Source: Choristocarpus tenellus KU-1152
Lineage: Eukaryota > Phaeophyceae
Assembly: GCA_964200185.2 (NCBI GenBank)
Contig: CAXNAD020000115.1
Location: 1-29,013 of the forward strand
Direction of reading: 5' to 3'
Length of the DNA stretch: 29,013 nucleotides
In this document: in pieces, positions 11,201 through 20,609 of the stretch
Layout of the letters: the number at the start of each line of letters is the position of its first letter
Numbering within the stretch: position 1 is the first letter of the stretch
The notes under the pieces: model-generated
The model's database searches: none
What the model saw: only the letters and a program-made list of their open reading frames with translations
What the model was told of the DNA's origin: nothing
Program-made: the position numbers and the translations under genes

Positions 11201-14200
11201 GCAGAATGCAATCATCCTCTGACTTCCCTTGATGATATCAGAGCTGTACTCTGGATACAAGGAGTTGAGAGAGACAGGAGAAGTGTCAAGCGGACAGAAT
11301 GGTGAGTATAGACCTTAGGAGTACCCTTTGATTTCCATACCAGGGTGCTATTCTACACAGGACACAAGTATTTGAAAAGCTTACTGATGGAGAGATCCTT
11401 TCATGGACTCTCAGTTGCTGTATGAGGAATAAAGTGTGAGGAAACTGAATGAGCTACAAATCGGTAAAGTGTCTGTATATAAGCCTATTAAGCAGTGTAT
11501 TACGCATGGTTGATTTGGGAGTTGTTTTTTGCTTCTTATACCTCCACGACTACTGAGCAATAAAGGATGAAAGTTTCATAGCCAACCTGAATTTTCATAC
11601 AGTTGTAATTTTAAATTTCTCCAGCATGTCACACACTCAGGTGATAGGATGCCAACACTGACAAACACGTTTTTTCGTCAATCTCTACAACCACTGTTTT
11701 CCCAAGCCATCCTCCTTGAAAAGAAACCTCTCATTAGCCCTCCCACCTACTGACCTTTATCAAGTTGTGAAAGAAACCCCCACACTGCGATAATGGCACA
11801 CTCCAATATGAAGATCACGCCCTGGTCATCCCCATCATCATGATCTCCATTTTCCCCCACATCTTTGGGTTGTCTCGAGTCCCCATGCACCCCTGGACTT
11901 CCCAAAGTGCTGATTATGCTCCCCAATACGGCGACACCAAGCTGGTCCATGCAGCTATCTAGTACAGTGGTGAGTGAGGCAAGAGCAGACAGGCACCCGG
12001 CCTCCCCAACCAAAAGCACTGAAGAATGTGTAGCAATCAGGGCAAGGCATAGAGATGAGGATGCCACAGCAGTAGGGGGATGGGTACCAGAACCCGTACC
12101 CAACAAGGGGCCTGCACCAAGGGCAATGACCAGGGCATGGAAAAGGAGGCTACATATATTGCCCTTTGGTCTGTATTGCTGAGTGTTATTGTTGCTCGGA
12201 ATGAGCAAAAGAGAAGGAGAATCGGTAGTGGGGTCACAGGCCATTGCAGCAATTGCACCACGGAGGCGGGAGGAGTGGATCACAAGATGGACCAAGGCCC
12301 TGGATGCAAAGTGGACCACCTTGCCTTCAGGGCCATCATGGTACTCCTTGCGTACCTTGAGAAAGTAATGAGATATTTTGTGAGCGAGGTTGAGGAGGTC
12401 AGGAGAGAAAGGATGAGAAATGTTGACGGATAATTGCTTTTGAATAGAGACAAGGCCATACTATACATCGAATTCACACAGACAATAGAGTGAAGGGAAA
12501 ATACACGCACATACTTCATAGGTGATGCATTTAGAACATTTGCTATGTCTTGCAGCTTCCTCGATTCTTAAGCAACCACCCAGGTATCCTGCAACAATGC
12601 AGTTTGCACTTGAACAAGGGACACTGTTGTGGTTGTCAACAGAGTGAAAGTATTTTAGAGGGTACGAGTTTTGCCCTGTTTGTCCATTTGGGGCTTGGCT
12701 TCCCTTTTTTTTTTATGACATTTTCCAACTCCAAAATATTTCGGAGTAGATAAAATGTATACGTTATGAAAAGGTGTGTCCGGAACAAGGATATTGACAC
12801 TTCCTAACAAACACCATAGCCAAAATTACATCAAAATCGAAACATTGGATTTGACCCCCAAATGAACAGGGCTCTACCCTCTAAGATACTTTTACTCAAC
12901 ACTTCATCTCTTTTGTTCGTCTTTCTCCCCAAAAACCTCAGTCTGAAGAACAACACCAGCTGATATGTCACCACTGGCGGTATGTAGCTGTGAAGGTCAG
13001 CTCAATCGTACACATCAATCATCCCTCACCATTTCCCCCCCAAATACAAGAGTAATCACCTCTAATGTACCCCAGGGTCGAGCCACTGCCCAGATCAGTG
13101 CTCCAGCAACCCCTTCCTGCATTTGCCCACTCAAAGACTCAGAGCATCCAACACGGCAGAGAATCCCAATCATTATGACCTGAGTCCAGGTCCATCATTG
13201 GGGGGCACATGAGGTAGCATGGAGGGGAGGGATGCCGAGAGAAAGTAGAAGAAAGCATGCTCTGCATCAGCAGTACTTCAATAGTCCTGTTTTGAGCAAA
13301 CCTCTTCTACCTCCTATTCTATCTGCTCAGCATTGAACCTGACGGCATATCCTGAGGTAAGAGGTCCCCCCATTAGGAAATATAGACCAAACACCTACTT
13401 GAACTTTGAAGTGAAGTCCATGCTTGAAGGGCCCATCCCACGGTGACCCCAGTTTGTTGAGGATGGCCACGCACGAATTAATTGTCCCAGCTGACACCAG
13501 AAGACTGACAAAGTCATAGTACTCGCTCAGCTTCCACAATATACTCCCAGTTAGTAAACACTCCATGTCTGATTCCATCCTAAGAAGTACAGCATTGCAG
13601 ATTGACAGAATACAATAGGCATAAAATATGAACAATCAGTGGAAATCAGAGAAGGGGCGGCAAAGATGAATAAAAAGCCCCCCATCTCGTCTACCTTTGA
13701 TGGCGTAATTAAATCACTTACAAATGCTTGCTATTTCCCAAGCCAAGACTCCACCTTGTAAAGGGAAAATCTGAGGTGCCCACGATATGATATGATGCCT
13801 GGACAAGGCTAAGGGTACAGGAGTCACACAAAAGAACCAGCCTTAGAGTGGTATGCTAGATACCAGGTGTGTCAAGGTAGTATGAGGGGACGGGAGAGCT
13901 GTATGCGCATCTGTGTGAGGAATAGTTCACTCCACTGCTGTTTCCCCTAAACCTCTTGCTAGGTAATATACCTCGGTGGCCTCATGTGTGCTAAAATGGC
14001 GGCAATGAGATTTTCGGTTATCGCCCACAGGTTGTCCGCGTTGTGCACGAACTCCAGAATTTCTTCAAGGGCCTTGATTTGCTCATCCTCATCTTCTCCA
14101 CGGAGTGCCATAAGCTGTGAGGATATCGAGGATGGGATTTAAACCAAGGAGTAGGCATGGTGCAGGAAGGGAAAGGTATTGAAGGAAGCCTCCCACATAA

Positions 14201-17200
14201 TAGTAGGGTGTGTCTACTCTGCTCTTGAGTATTCCAAGATATTGAGCGGATGTGAGTAGGTGCATAAAAGGCAGTGAGTTACAGAAAATCGTACAGCCAA
14301 TGATTTTATATATATTCTCGGGGCTGTGCCTGAAATTGACCAAAGTTAGTCGCTTTAACTGATCTAGTGCCATGCACCATTTGAAATCCAGATGTGCCCA
14401 ACCTTGAAGTTGATCTTGGACTTCTTCAGTCTATTACTATATTATCCAATGTCTAGGTCTTCTCTCTTCTATTCATCTTTCGCCTTCCCATCCTTTCATC
14501 AGTTCTCTTCCAGCCTCCAGCCCAACGCTTTATTCCAGACATCCATTTGTAGTCATGCCTTACACTCCATTCAAACCCACACTTTCTTCCAAACCCACAC
14601 TCTTCTCACTGTCTCACACACACATATTTTAAATACACATGTACAAACGCATATTGATAAGAAATTTTTAGTGTGTGGAATGCTACCATTGTCTCCAGAA
14701 CTAACAGTTGGAGTAGCTCTTGTATTGTCGTGAAGATGGTCATTCTCTTCAACTGTAAGAAACGTTTCTGTGGAGGCCAAAGTGTTGATTCTCCTTTCCT
14801 TCGTGAAATCTATTTCAGTGGCAATTGAGTCTAGTACGAGGACAGAGCCTTACTTTTGGCGGTGAGTGAAGGGGAAGGCCCTACGTCACATATGGAGCAT
14901 CAGAATTTGCATCCCTTGTGAACCCTGCAAGGGGTTGTGTGTCTCTAGTGGTACGTCCTGATCTGACTTGAGGCCATAGTCTTGCTGGGGACTCAGTGTA
15001 TGCTCAACTGTCTGAATATATTCTTCAGTAATGCTTGATGCTTCATGCTAGCCTTGGGATTCACCATTAATAACCTAGTTGTCCCTTTGGCTTGATGAAT
15101 ATCCGGTGGACATGTGTCAGGCTACCTCTCAAGGAGCAGAGTGCTGGATGGATATCAATTGATTTCCTGCAAGAGTTCCTTGCTTGGTATCCCGATTGAG
15201 TATCTAATTGCATGAATTGGCAAAGCAGTTGCTATCCACTTAGAAGGCAACACCGGCTGGTCAAGCATTGTTTCCTCTCTTGGGCTGGAGGAGAGCTGAT
15301 TCAGGTTGCAGGGAGTTGCAAACTTCAAGCTCAGGTCCCCTTGATCAAACGGGATGCCAGGTACTGTACTAACACATATGTTTGTGCAAGACATGCCCAC
15401 CTTTAACCAATACAGGGTGTGTCCAACTTGATGTATTCTTGGGATGACTGTTTGGAGGATATATTCCTTGATGGAAGTGGGATGCTACTCATTTGTTCTT
15501 CTGGTCTGGGGATAAAAAATAACACTTTATGGGCTGACTCTGAGCGAAATTATCTTAGAGGGTAGATCCGCATCCATTTGGGTACCACAATCCAATGTTG
15601 CGATCTTGATGTAATTTTGGCTATCGTGTTTGTCAGGAAGTGTCAATGTCCTTGTTCCGGATACACCTTTTCATAACGTATATATTTTGGAGTAGGGAAA
15701 TGCCATTAAAAAAAAACATGGGAAGCCAAGCTCTAAATGGACAAACAAGGCAAAACTCGTACCCTCTAAGATACTTTCACTCTAACTGCATGCTCCATGT
15801 GGCCTTGCTAGTCACTGCAGGACTAACAATTTTGTGGATACCTCAAAAGGAACAGAGGTGGGGGATGATAAAGGGCAGTACAGGCATTTGCAAAGAGGGA
15901 GATGTTCTCATAGTAGCTAAATTGGAATCAAGTTCATTCCCTTGTTTCTAGAGCCTGCGTTGTGACACACTCTTTGAGTATTATTTTGTCCAAGAGAGAG
16001 AAGGAGGTCTTCTTGAGAGTGGGCCTGATTGGTGCCGATACACATGCTTTGTGGAATTGACGTGTGCTACTGAGGTCATGTACATTGCTCAGGAGGTCAC
16101 TGCATACTGCTGATGACTGCCACTACTTGTTGTACTAGTAATAAGCCTTACCGGGGGATCCTTCATGGTCATCGGGGCATGAATGTTCGATAGTGGTGAA
16201 TTCAGTATGGATCAGGATTGAAAAAAGAGGGATTATAGGTTGTGCACTTCTGTCAAGTAAAAACGTTAACAGGACATCCATGATTAGTGGAACGCAACGG
16301 TGCCTCCAAAGTTGATTGTGGCAGGTATTTGGTCTCTGTGTGGTCGGATTCCCATCTTTTGTTTGTGCTTTCACATATTTCTCAGCCAAGAGCAGAGAGA
16401 GGTGAAAAAATGCTGAAAGGCATTTCATGCCACTGATACCTATACGTGTACATAGTTCAGATACTCCCTGTTGCTTGCTTGGGTTAGTCTTGGCTGATTT
16501 CCTGCTCTCAATTGAGGGTTTGTCTACTATCGTGCTCTTGTCTTATAGAAGTAAGTGGAGCAAAGAGCTGTGCACATGAAAGGACATAGACACACCAGTA
16601 GGTTAAGCACTCAAGAAGGCACACAGGGTATTAAGCAGGTAGGCTCGGGTATAGGATTGAGGGGTACAAAACCTGTTGCTTTCGCCACTTTGCAACGTAT
16701 CGTATCCGTTGGTCACTCTTCCGTGCAAATTGCCCCGCCAGGATTTCCCTCCATACTTCCTCCGTCTCAATATACCTGACGCCCATAGTCCCAGAGCAGG
16801 CAAGGGATAGGCCAAAAAAAAGGAGAAGAAGTGGATCAGGCGAACTGAAGAAGGATGATCAGTTATAGTGAGATCTTGTGGACCACATTGTATTCTTCAA
16901 CCTGGTAGTAAAGCTGGAACGAAATCCGTTTGCTCTCTGTTTAGCAAGGGAGGCGGAAGATGGGATGGTGGAAGATTGCAAGATTGCAAGATTGCAGTTT
17001 GATTTGATTTAGCAGCAACTGGTGAGTCGATAGGATGTGCCTCTCCTTCTGTTCGTGCCTCTTGCCAGTTTTAACCTTTGAGGGAAGAAAAGGAGGTTAT
17101 GTCAATAATCGATCTTCCTGCTAAGTCTCCATATTTCTCCATTACATTGCAATGCAAGCATATTCTCTCCTGATGTTGCAACTTATACATATACCAATTA

Positions 17201-18048
17201 CAGAAGATTCCACGCTCGGACGAGGCAATGCTCAAGTATCAAATAGGTGGACGGATGGTAGAAATCCATGAGAATGCAGAGAAGTCCCAAGTAACCCTGA
17301 ATACGTAACTTCTTATCAATGTATTGTACAAAAAAAATGTAATGAACTATTCTCTCTAAAATAAGACAGTCGCCCCAGGTCAGGAAAATGACTCACGGTT
17401 GCAAATAGAGTGAGTTTGGAAAATAGTCACAAGGAAAAACTGAAAAAGGCACTCTTTCCATTTTAAAAAGACTAAATAATAAAACACGTGCCATTTATTT
17501 TTTTAATTAAAATCAACAATGCTCAGGAATGCTTACTTTGACTTCCCACCAATAAAATTTGGAAAATTCCTGTAATAAAGTATGCAAAATTTTGACGATA
17601 CCTAACAGAAACTCTCCCCAACCTCTCATCCCCCCACCCCCATTTTGTTTTCCATGCATTCAGCACATGAAATCTCACCCTGCAGCAGCACTTCATGACA
17701 TTCTTGGAGTACTATAGTACAATACTACTGGTAGTAGTAGTTCAAAGCAACCCCAACCCTGACTCTGACCCTGACCCATTTTTCACATCTTCATTGATTC
17801 GATTCTTGCAGACTTAGACTCCACATACGAACACACACACACAATATATAAATATATATATATATATATATAGGTATGTTTCCATTATCCCAACACAAGC
17901 GACACCTGATTGGCCCCTCTGCAATGATCGGTTTGCCAGACAGAACCGACACAAGACCAGGATTCTCAGACTGCCAGCGAATCCTTCCGTTCTCAGCATA
18001 GTCGCCGCCTGTGTACTGTCTCGAACCGTTGTTGTATTTGAAGGACAT
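1978..18048 (-). CDS. Giant armadillo-repeat protein gene (18-exon model, about 1,618 aa)
   Basis: Eighteen minus-strand exons can be chained with every intron phase agreeing: 18048-17906, 16432-16152, 14809-14706, 14114-13972, 13579-13399, 13179-13030, 12460-11755, 11250-11084, 10449-9916, 9030-8783, 6924-6590, 6513-6409, 6226-6195, 6157-5948, 5162-4935, 4191-3958, 3742-2985 and 2275-1978 (TAA). The summed length is 4,857 bp, an exact multiple of three. From 14114 to 3958 the protein shows helical ARM/HEAT-type signatures such as ISCHILGNLSRS, VVALGSLSVML, EHLRNVAYS and CCLSLLSNTPR. ARM solenoids bind protein partners and have no catalytic activity of their own. The first three exons are the least secure, and extra exons may lie in the long introns. 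Known ARM families could not be told apart by eye. Confidence 0.7.
2276..2984 (-). other. Intron before last ARM-gene exon; possible alternative exon
   Basis: No constitutive exon is needed here. Two alternative readings fit the phase of exon 17: a terminal exon entering at AG| near 2880-2890 and stopping at 2768, or a short exon ending in the consensus donor GAA|GTAAGTAG near 2656. Either could give a different C-terminus, but neither is supported beyond its splice motifs. Confidence 0.25.
2985..3742 (-). CDS. ARM gene exon 17, charged disordered tail
   Basis: A 758-bp open exon runs from CCTTTCAG|GCA to AG|GTAATT. It encodes about 252 residues rich in Arg, Ser, Glu and Gly (SQSQSRGRRREEGKAQTKAK, a Gly/Ser patch and an RAEEESLSSS acidic-Ser patch) with no repeat signature, so it is probably an intrinsically disordered C-terminal region. 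In-frame continuity with exon 16 and phase 2 with exon 18 support its place. An overlapping plus-strand frame (2973-3575) has no splice or compositional support. Confidence 0.65.
3958..4191 (-). CDS. ARM gene exon 16, last clear repeat
   Basis: The acceptor TTTCTTCTGGTAG| leads into VKLLKNLSTVPPSHLELC and then PHLMKLWQDGPDEETAMISC and HILGNLSRSNV, a textbook ARM repeat. Two in-phase donors are possible: AGG|GTATGG (3958, used here) and CAG|GTCCTG (about 55 bp earlier on the transcript). The repeat array ends here, and the next exon is unlike it in composition. Confidence 0.75.
4935..5162 (-). CDS. ARM gene exon 15
   Basis: Exactly 76 codons lie between GTCCCCAG|GAT and AAG|GTAGGA, phase 0 on both sides. 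It has very clear ARM content: LHADLIGDAVVALGSLSVML is a helix-2 pattern, and ASNGAVSILSRLLGEKM is the helix-1/3 pattern that follows it. This is among the best-supported exons in the window. Confidence 0.8.
5948..6157 (-). CDS. ARM gene exon 14
   Basis: After a C-rich tract and ATTCAAG|, 70 codons run to CTCCAG|GTTACA, phase 0 on both sides. The reading YLTQYTCCLSLLSNTPRCLL followed by EGMEALGQENVSYSLLEF fits one complete ARM repeat: helix 2, an Asn-Thr-Pro turn, then an EGMEAL start to helix 3. A second acceptor 12 bp further in (CTTACTCAG|) is also in frame. Confidence 0.7.
6195..6513 (-). CDS. ARM gene exons 12-13, including a 32-nt micro-exon
   Basis: Exon 12 (6513-6409) runs TTATTCAG| to TCTG|GTATGT and reads KVVKII, a Thr run from a GGT-type repeat, then VQKEHLRNVAYS, close to the ARM helix-2 consensus xALRNLAxx. 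Its phase (1) does not fit exon 14 directly. A 32-nt stretch (6226-6195, GGTTCAG| to ATG|GTACAA, FILTTITSIM) converts phase 1 to 0 and restores the frame. The following intron would then be only 37 nt (49 nt with the next acceptor), so the micro-exon is tentative. Confidence 0.45.
6590..6924 (-). CDS. ARM gene exon 11
   Basis: A 335-bp exon follows a long pyrimidine tract and CCAAG|. Its first base completes an Arg codon begun in exon 10, so the junction reads KAFADLRAAACLISLAGWG. Further in are YLLTDDDENARQLGR and MCCIGALRRFAIPEERY. It ends AGGG|GTAAAA in phase 1. The preceding intron (6925-8782, about 1.9 kb) contains two foldback copies in opposite orientation. Confidence 0.75.
7158..7430 (-). 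mobile_element. Foldback/MITE-like element, copy a (diverged)
   Basis: It starts with a decayed terminal repeat (AAAGCATTTAAGAGGGTA), then GTTTTGC and CTGTTTGTCC, and carries the central hairpin sequence GGAGTAGGTAAAATGT. It ends with TCAAAATCGAAACATTGGAT, the reverse of the forward copies. The 3' terminus is eroded. It lies in the intron between ARM-gene exons 10 and 11 and has no coding capacity. Confidence 0.7.
8000..8257 (+). mobile_element. Foldback/MITE-like element, copy b (complete)
   Basis: It is about 258 bp. The left end GAGTAAAAGTGTCTTAGAGG and the inverted right end CAAGATACTTTTACTC form a terminal inverted repeat that continues less perfectly for about 45 bp. An internal palindrome (about 8138-8155 with 8166-8180, arms ACATTTTaCCTACTCC and GGAGTAGGAAAATGT) forms a second, nested hairpin. 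Flanking TTAT and TTAC may be a decayed 4-bp target duplication. No open frame is present, so it is a non-autonomous element. It sits in the same intron as copy a. Confidence 0.8.
8783..9030 (-). CDS. ARM gene exon 10
   Basis: Bounded by ATCCTCAG|GTT and GAG|GTGAGC, 248 bp, phase 0 to 2. The product goes VIIECARPGPPGNRNS, a loop, then RERSVRVLAHMCLTASP and GAAATVWALSRDPKNRKAF, a typical ARM helix pair followed by a basic turn. A second frame is also open for about 20 codons at the start, but it meets a stop and does not suit the donor. The 5' intron carries a foldback element copy (9300-9560). Confidence 0.75.
9300..9560 (+). mobile_element. Foldback/MITE-like element, copy c
   Basis: It has the same order of landmarks as copy b: GGAGGGTAGA, CCAAAATCCAATGTTGCGAT, TTCCGGACACACC, the hairpin arm TTTTGGAGTAGGAAAATGTC and the right end CCCTCTAAGATACGTTCACTC. 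The left terminus is decayed. It lies in the intron between ARM-gene exons 9 and 10. Confidence 0.8.
9916..10449 (-). CDS. ARM gene exon 9
   Basis: A 534-bp (178-codon) exon runs from CTCTCCAACCACAG| to GAG|GTACTT, phase 0 on both sides. It opens with an acidic Ser/Pro segment (EFEDGSSEHSPPLP), then helices including ILSSCAMTLLRLMVAQAT and AGALAILLHLIGTGVCQLVR and the ARM-like LVREQAMLCLSTVADRG. A second possible donor (GGG|GTAAAG at 9839) would lengthen it by 77 bp but breaks the phase with the next exon, so the shorter form is preferred. Confidence 0.7.
11084..11250 (-). CDS. ARM gene exon 8, flexible linker
   Basis: The acceptor TTGTATCCAG is followed by a two-base completion of the split codon from exon 7, then about 55 codons ending at AAT|GTATGT. 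The sequence runs from KGSQRMIAFCNTSTDVLESV into a Gly/Ser/Lys-rich stretch, suggesting a loop between solenoid blocks. Phase 1 in and phase 0 out match both neighbours exactly, which is the main support for an exon this short. Confidence 0.6.
11755..12460 (-). CDS. ARM gene exon 7, long helical exon
   Basis: A 706-bp exon is open throughout, from an acceptor TATAG|TAT (an in-frame alternative CAAAAG| lies 27 bp further in) to the donor AAAG|GTCAGT. It encodes about 235 residues with helical segments such as DLLNLAHKISHYFLKVRKEY, KVVHFASRALVHLVIHSSRL and GEAGCLSALASLTTVLDSCM. The last resembles an ARM repeat that begins with a Gly turn. An acidic Asp/His-rich linker near residues 205-215 of the exon product separates it from a final hydrophobic helix. 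The intron on its 5' side holds a complete copy of the 250-bp foldback element (12642-12897). Confidence 0.72.
12642..12897 (-). mobile_element. Foldback/MITE-like element, copy d (complete, inverted)
   Basis: It is 256 bp with well-kept ends: GAGTGAAAGTATTTTAGAGG on the left and CCTCTAAGATACTTTTACTC on the right. The flanking bases AACA occur immediately on both sides (12638-12641 and 12898-12901), the best candidate target-site duplication in the window. The central hairpin (ACATTTTCCAACTCC and GGAGTAGATAAAATGT) is present. It lies in the intron between ARM-gene exons 6 and 7. Confidence 0.82.
13030..14114 (-). CDS. ARM gene exons 4-6, start of solenoid
   Basis: The exons are 14114-13972, 13579-13399 and 13179-13030. 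The first begins after CTCACAG with LMALRGEDEDEQIKALEEIL, an acidic turn followed by an amphipathic helix, and ends AG|GTATAT in phase 2. The next acceptor (CTTCTTAG|G) supplies the missing base. Exon 5 carries LVSAGTINSCVAILNKLGSP, which resembles ARM helix 3, and ends CAA|GTAGGT. Exon 6 carries MQEGVAGALIWAVARP, an ARM helix-2-like stretch, and ends ATG|GTGAGG. Both junctions keep the frame. Coding character is strong, and this is one of the most secure parts of the model. Confidence 0.78.
14706..18048 (-). CDS. ARM gene, candidate 5' exons 1-3
   Basis: Exon 1 (18048-17906) starts at an ATG giving MSFKYNNGSRQYTGG and ends AG|GTGTCG (phase 2). Exon 2 (16432-16152) enters in phase 2 and includes CVPLIMDVLLTFLLDRSA and a clear CCCG|GTAAGG donor. 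Exon 3 (14809-14706) enters in phase 1, is charged and Thr-rich (FTKERRINTLAS, EENDHLHDNTRATPT), and leaves in phase 0 at ACT|GTTAGT, as the next exon needs. The phases fit throughout, but acceptor tracts for exons 2 and 3 are weak and the introns exceed 1 kb. Missed exons, or a separate small upstream gene, remain possible. Confidence 0.4.
15542..15782 (+). mobile_element. Foldback/MITE-like element, copy e
   Basis: Ends GAGCGAAATTATCTTAGAGG and CCTCTAAGATACTTTCACTC are both clear. The left arm of the central hairpin has been lost, leaving only ATTTTGGAGTAGGGAAATG, so this copy carries an internal deletion of about 20 bp. It lies between candidate ARM-gene exons 2 and 3. Confidence 0.8.
17845..17872. 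repeat. (TA)n microsatellite next to (CA)n
   Basis: A short CA run (about 17832-17842) leads into an alternating TA tract of about 28 bp. It lies about 35 bp inside intron 1 of the ARM gene, close to the exon-1 donor. Confidence 0.85.
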
Positions 18049-18475
18049 GTTGAAGGAACAATGGAGTGGAGAGCTTACGAGATGTTGAAGGACATGTTGA
18101 AGGGCGAAAGTGCAGGTTGCGTTGTTGGTGAAAAGGCGAAATAATCTGACATCTATAAGGCAATTCGTATTATCCCCTTTGGCTCGATGAAGATTGTACT
18201 TTGGAGCACCAAGTTGTCATTACTGCTATATATTACCCTCTCACCTCAAGCATTGTGGTTGCCTTAGTGCTGACATTTTGCAGGGTCTCCTGCCAATGAA
18301 TCAGCATTCCCTTTATAGGACTGCCTTCTAACGATCTTTCTTACCCTCCCCCCCAAGTGAGGTACACCAAGGTCCGGGTCAGTGCAGCCATCAGCAAACA
18401 CGAAGAAGAAGAGGGGTAAGAGTAGGGATGTTTCCGAAAGTATAAGTCAGACACATGGTTGTGAAAGGATGGCTA

Positions 18476-18481
18476 TTTATT
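18476..18481 (-). terminator. AATAAA polyadenylation signal
   Basis: AATAAA occurs 41 bases after the TAA stop at 18522 on the minus strand, the usual place for a poly(A) signal. It supports ending the EF-hand-like gene here and separating it from the next gene on the same strand, whose first ATG is at 18048. Confidence 0.5.
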
Positions 18482-18521
18482 GATAAGTACAATCTCTCTG
18501 CATGATGGGTAGCAACCAAGT

Positions 18522-19547
18522 TTATACTATAGAGGAATAAACATGCCAGGGTGAGTTTTTCTGATGGTATAGATAGAGGATATGCATGAGGAGAGTCCAT
18601 TTTCTTGGCTCATATTTGTAATACATAACCATACATGTTCCTAGGTGTTTGCCAGCTGGTAAGTGTGCTCTTTTCCTTTTCGAAAAGTTGGATAAGGTCA
18701 GGTCAGGGAGGGTGGCATAAGTGAATGAATGGGAGACAAAGGAAGCTGGTACCCACATTCTCCTACCAAAGAGCACCTACCTTTCTTGCGTTTTTGAATC
18801 CCACAGCCTTTCAGTGTGCTTTAGGAAATTATGTGTGATGCACAAGTAGTCTTGTCCTTTTGGGAGAGACAACCAAATGTATATCAGGTTGTCGTGAAGT
18901 ACATCATAATTTAGATCAAGCACAAAGGCTCTCTCTCCTGCTGGTCTCACTCTGTGTTTTTTTGCAAACATTGGCCACAAAATATAGCAAACATCAAGTG
19001 TCACTAATACATCTAATCTAATCTATCCTTCCAGCCCTTTTCCCCATTTTCTCCAATGCTACTCCCACCTTTTAAAGTATATGATGAGTGCCTCCACTGG
19101 TACCCTCCCCCTCACCACCCTGTACCAAACGCCTTGCTCCTCTAGTTCCCATGGGTCATAGTTCTCACAGGACACTGGTATCCATGCTGGAGTGGAACCC
19201 CTTACGTTTGAGGTCTCCCTTCCAGTGAGATCTTGAACCTTTTGTGACCTAGCAATTGGGAAATGATGATTCAACTATCGCACTGAGAGTGGTATTTAAA
19301 CTAATTTTGTTAGGTTTGGGGGGTGCGGGGGGCAGAGGTGGGGATATGGATTGAGGTGATTTGATATCTAGTACGCCCTTGTATGTGAGGTGGGGTGTGG
19401 TTATATTCATGATGGGCGTAGAGGACTATCTTTTCGAGACTGAGGAAAAGGGGGGAGAAACCAGAGCTTGTTGATACCAGTATTGTTTTTGCGACTCCAT
19501 TACTTTGTTGCGCCCATGGATACAGCCAAGGATAGAAAGGAAAAGAT

Positions 19548-19642
<95 letters not shown>

Positions 19643-20609
19643 GAGAGAGGGGAAGAGAGGGGGAGAGAGAGCAGTCTATTGAACGAAGGGCGAGGGGTGC
19701 CTTGGATATGGTCATGTTTGGGATACAGCACATCTGTTCAAGTATCAGACAGGAGAGTGCACACACGCACACTTCCTCCTCGGCTACCCTAATATGATTA
19801 ATGGGCACCTCCAATAATGAAAATGCTTTCTCTCTGAGCATGGGACGTAGGGGGGGAAGATACTAACATTCTCCTGGATATCTCCTCCCTGATGTTTTTC
19901 TTGACTTTAGCTGTGGCTCTTGCCCGAAGACTCCTGCTATGTGTTGCCATTCTCAGGCGATCTGACTCGTCAATGATCGCCTGGAAGCCACATTTGAGCT
20001 CACCCGCACTTACCCCTTCGCCACCATTTCTGACATCAGGAGTAAGATAGGTCATCAGGCAGATTCCTCCTGTGCTGCTCTGATATTTGTTATGGTGCTT
20101 ATCAGCTACTCTTAACTCACTACAGAACCCAGGGAACCACTTTGAAAAACGATCCCACTTCTATAGTATGGTCTCCATTATCACTCTATGTCCACTTACA
20201 GTTCTGGTGATTTTCAACTTTGTAGAATGTCACGAGAAGTGGGGCGTACTCCAGAGTCCATTTTCGACTTTTGGGGAACTATTGGACGAGAAGGTGACAG
20301 TTCAGAAGTTCAAACGTGTTTTCTTTTTCATAGGGTCGTAGTTCTCACGGGAAGTATGTTTCTTCGACTCTTATGTCACCTGCTCAAGTGTGAAAAAAGA
20401 TCTCTGATACAAAGATCATTCAAGTCCATGTAGTCCTCTAGGCCCTGGAAAAGATCGGGAGAGTCGGGTGGTAGGGGGGTAACATGACTTTTGAGACGCC
20501 TGCTGAAGGTTAGGTAGTTATGCTGGGAGGAAGGGATGTACGTTAATTCAGGAGTCTTCTGTAAGCATTGATAAAATTGTGGATATTTCTGCCTCCAAGG
20601 CATCAACAT
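18522..20609 (-). CDS. EF-hand-like protein, five exons, about 298 aa, all introns phase 2
   Basis: Exons are 20609-20380, 20029-19868, 19248-19069, 18951-18781 and 18675-18522 (TAA). The total is 897 bp, and all four junctions are phase 2. The start is the first ATG (MLMPWRQKYPQF); an acceptor TTTAG|G just upstream would also be in frame, so a further 5' exon is possible. Across the first junction the protein reads LFSHLSRNGGEGVSAGEL, which aligns residue by residue with a calmodulin EF-hand loop. The metal ligands at loop positions 1, 3 and 5 are Ser, Asn and Gly, so calcium binding is doubtful. A basic helix follows (RARATAKVKKNIREEISRRM), then an aromatic stretch (WELEEQGVWYRVV) and GQDYLCITHNFLKHTERLW. 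No wider family was recognised. Confidence 0.6.
19548..19675. repeat. Compound microsatellite (CA)n(GA)n(CAGA)n(CA)n
   Basis: About 125 bp of simple sequence: a short CA run, a GA run, five GACA units, a CA run of about 45 bp, then GGGAGA-type purine repeats. It lies in the intron between exons 2 and 3 of the EF-hand-like gene. Long open frames across it on both strands are Cys-Val or His-Thr artefacts of the repeat. Confidence 0.95.

Noticed and set aside
15155-15406. Overlapping frames on both strands of 64-81 codons
   Set aside because: The minus-strand reading has some coding character, but no acceptor/donor pair fits the phases of the flanking ARM-gene exons.
16555-16815. Overlapping frames on both strands in ARM intron 1
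   Set aside because: There are no splice pairs in phase and no recognisable motif.
19310-19841. Several ~100-codon frames rich in Cys-Val or His-Thr
   Set aside because: They are translations of the CA/GA compound microsatellite and have no independent support.
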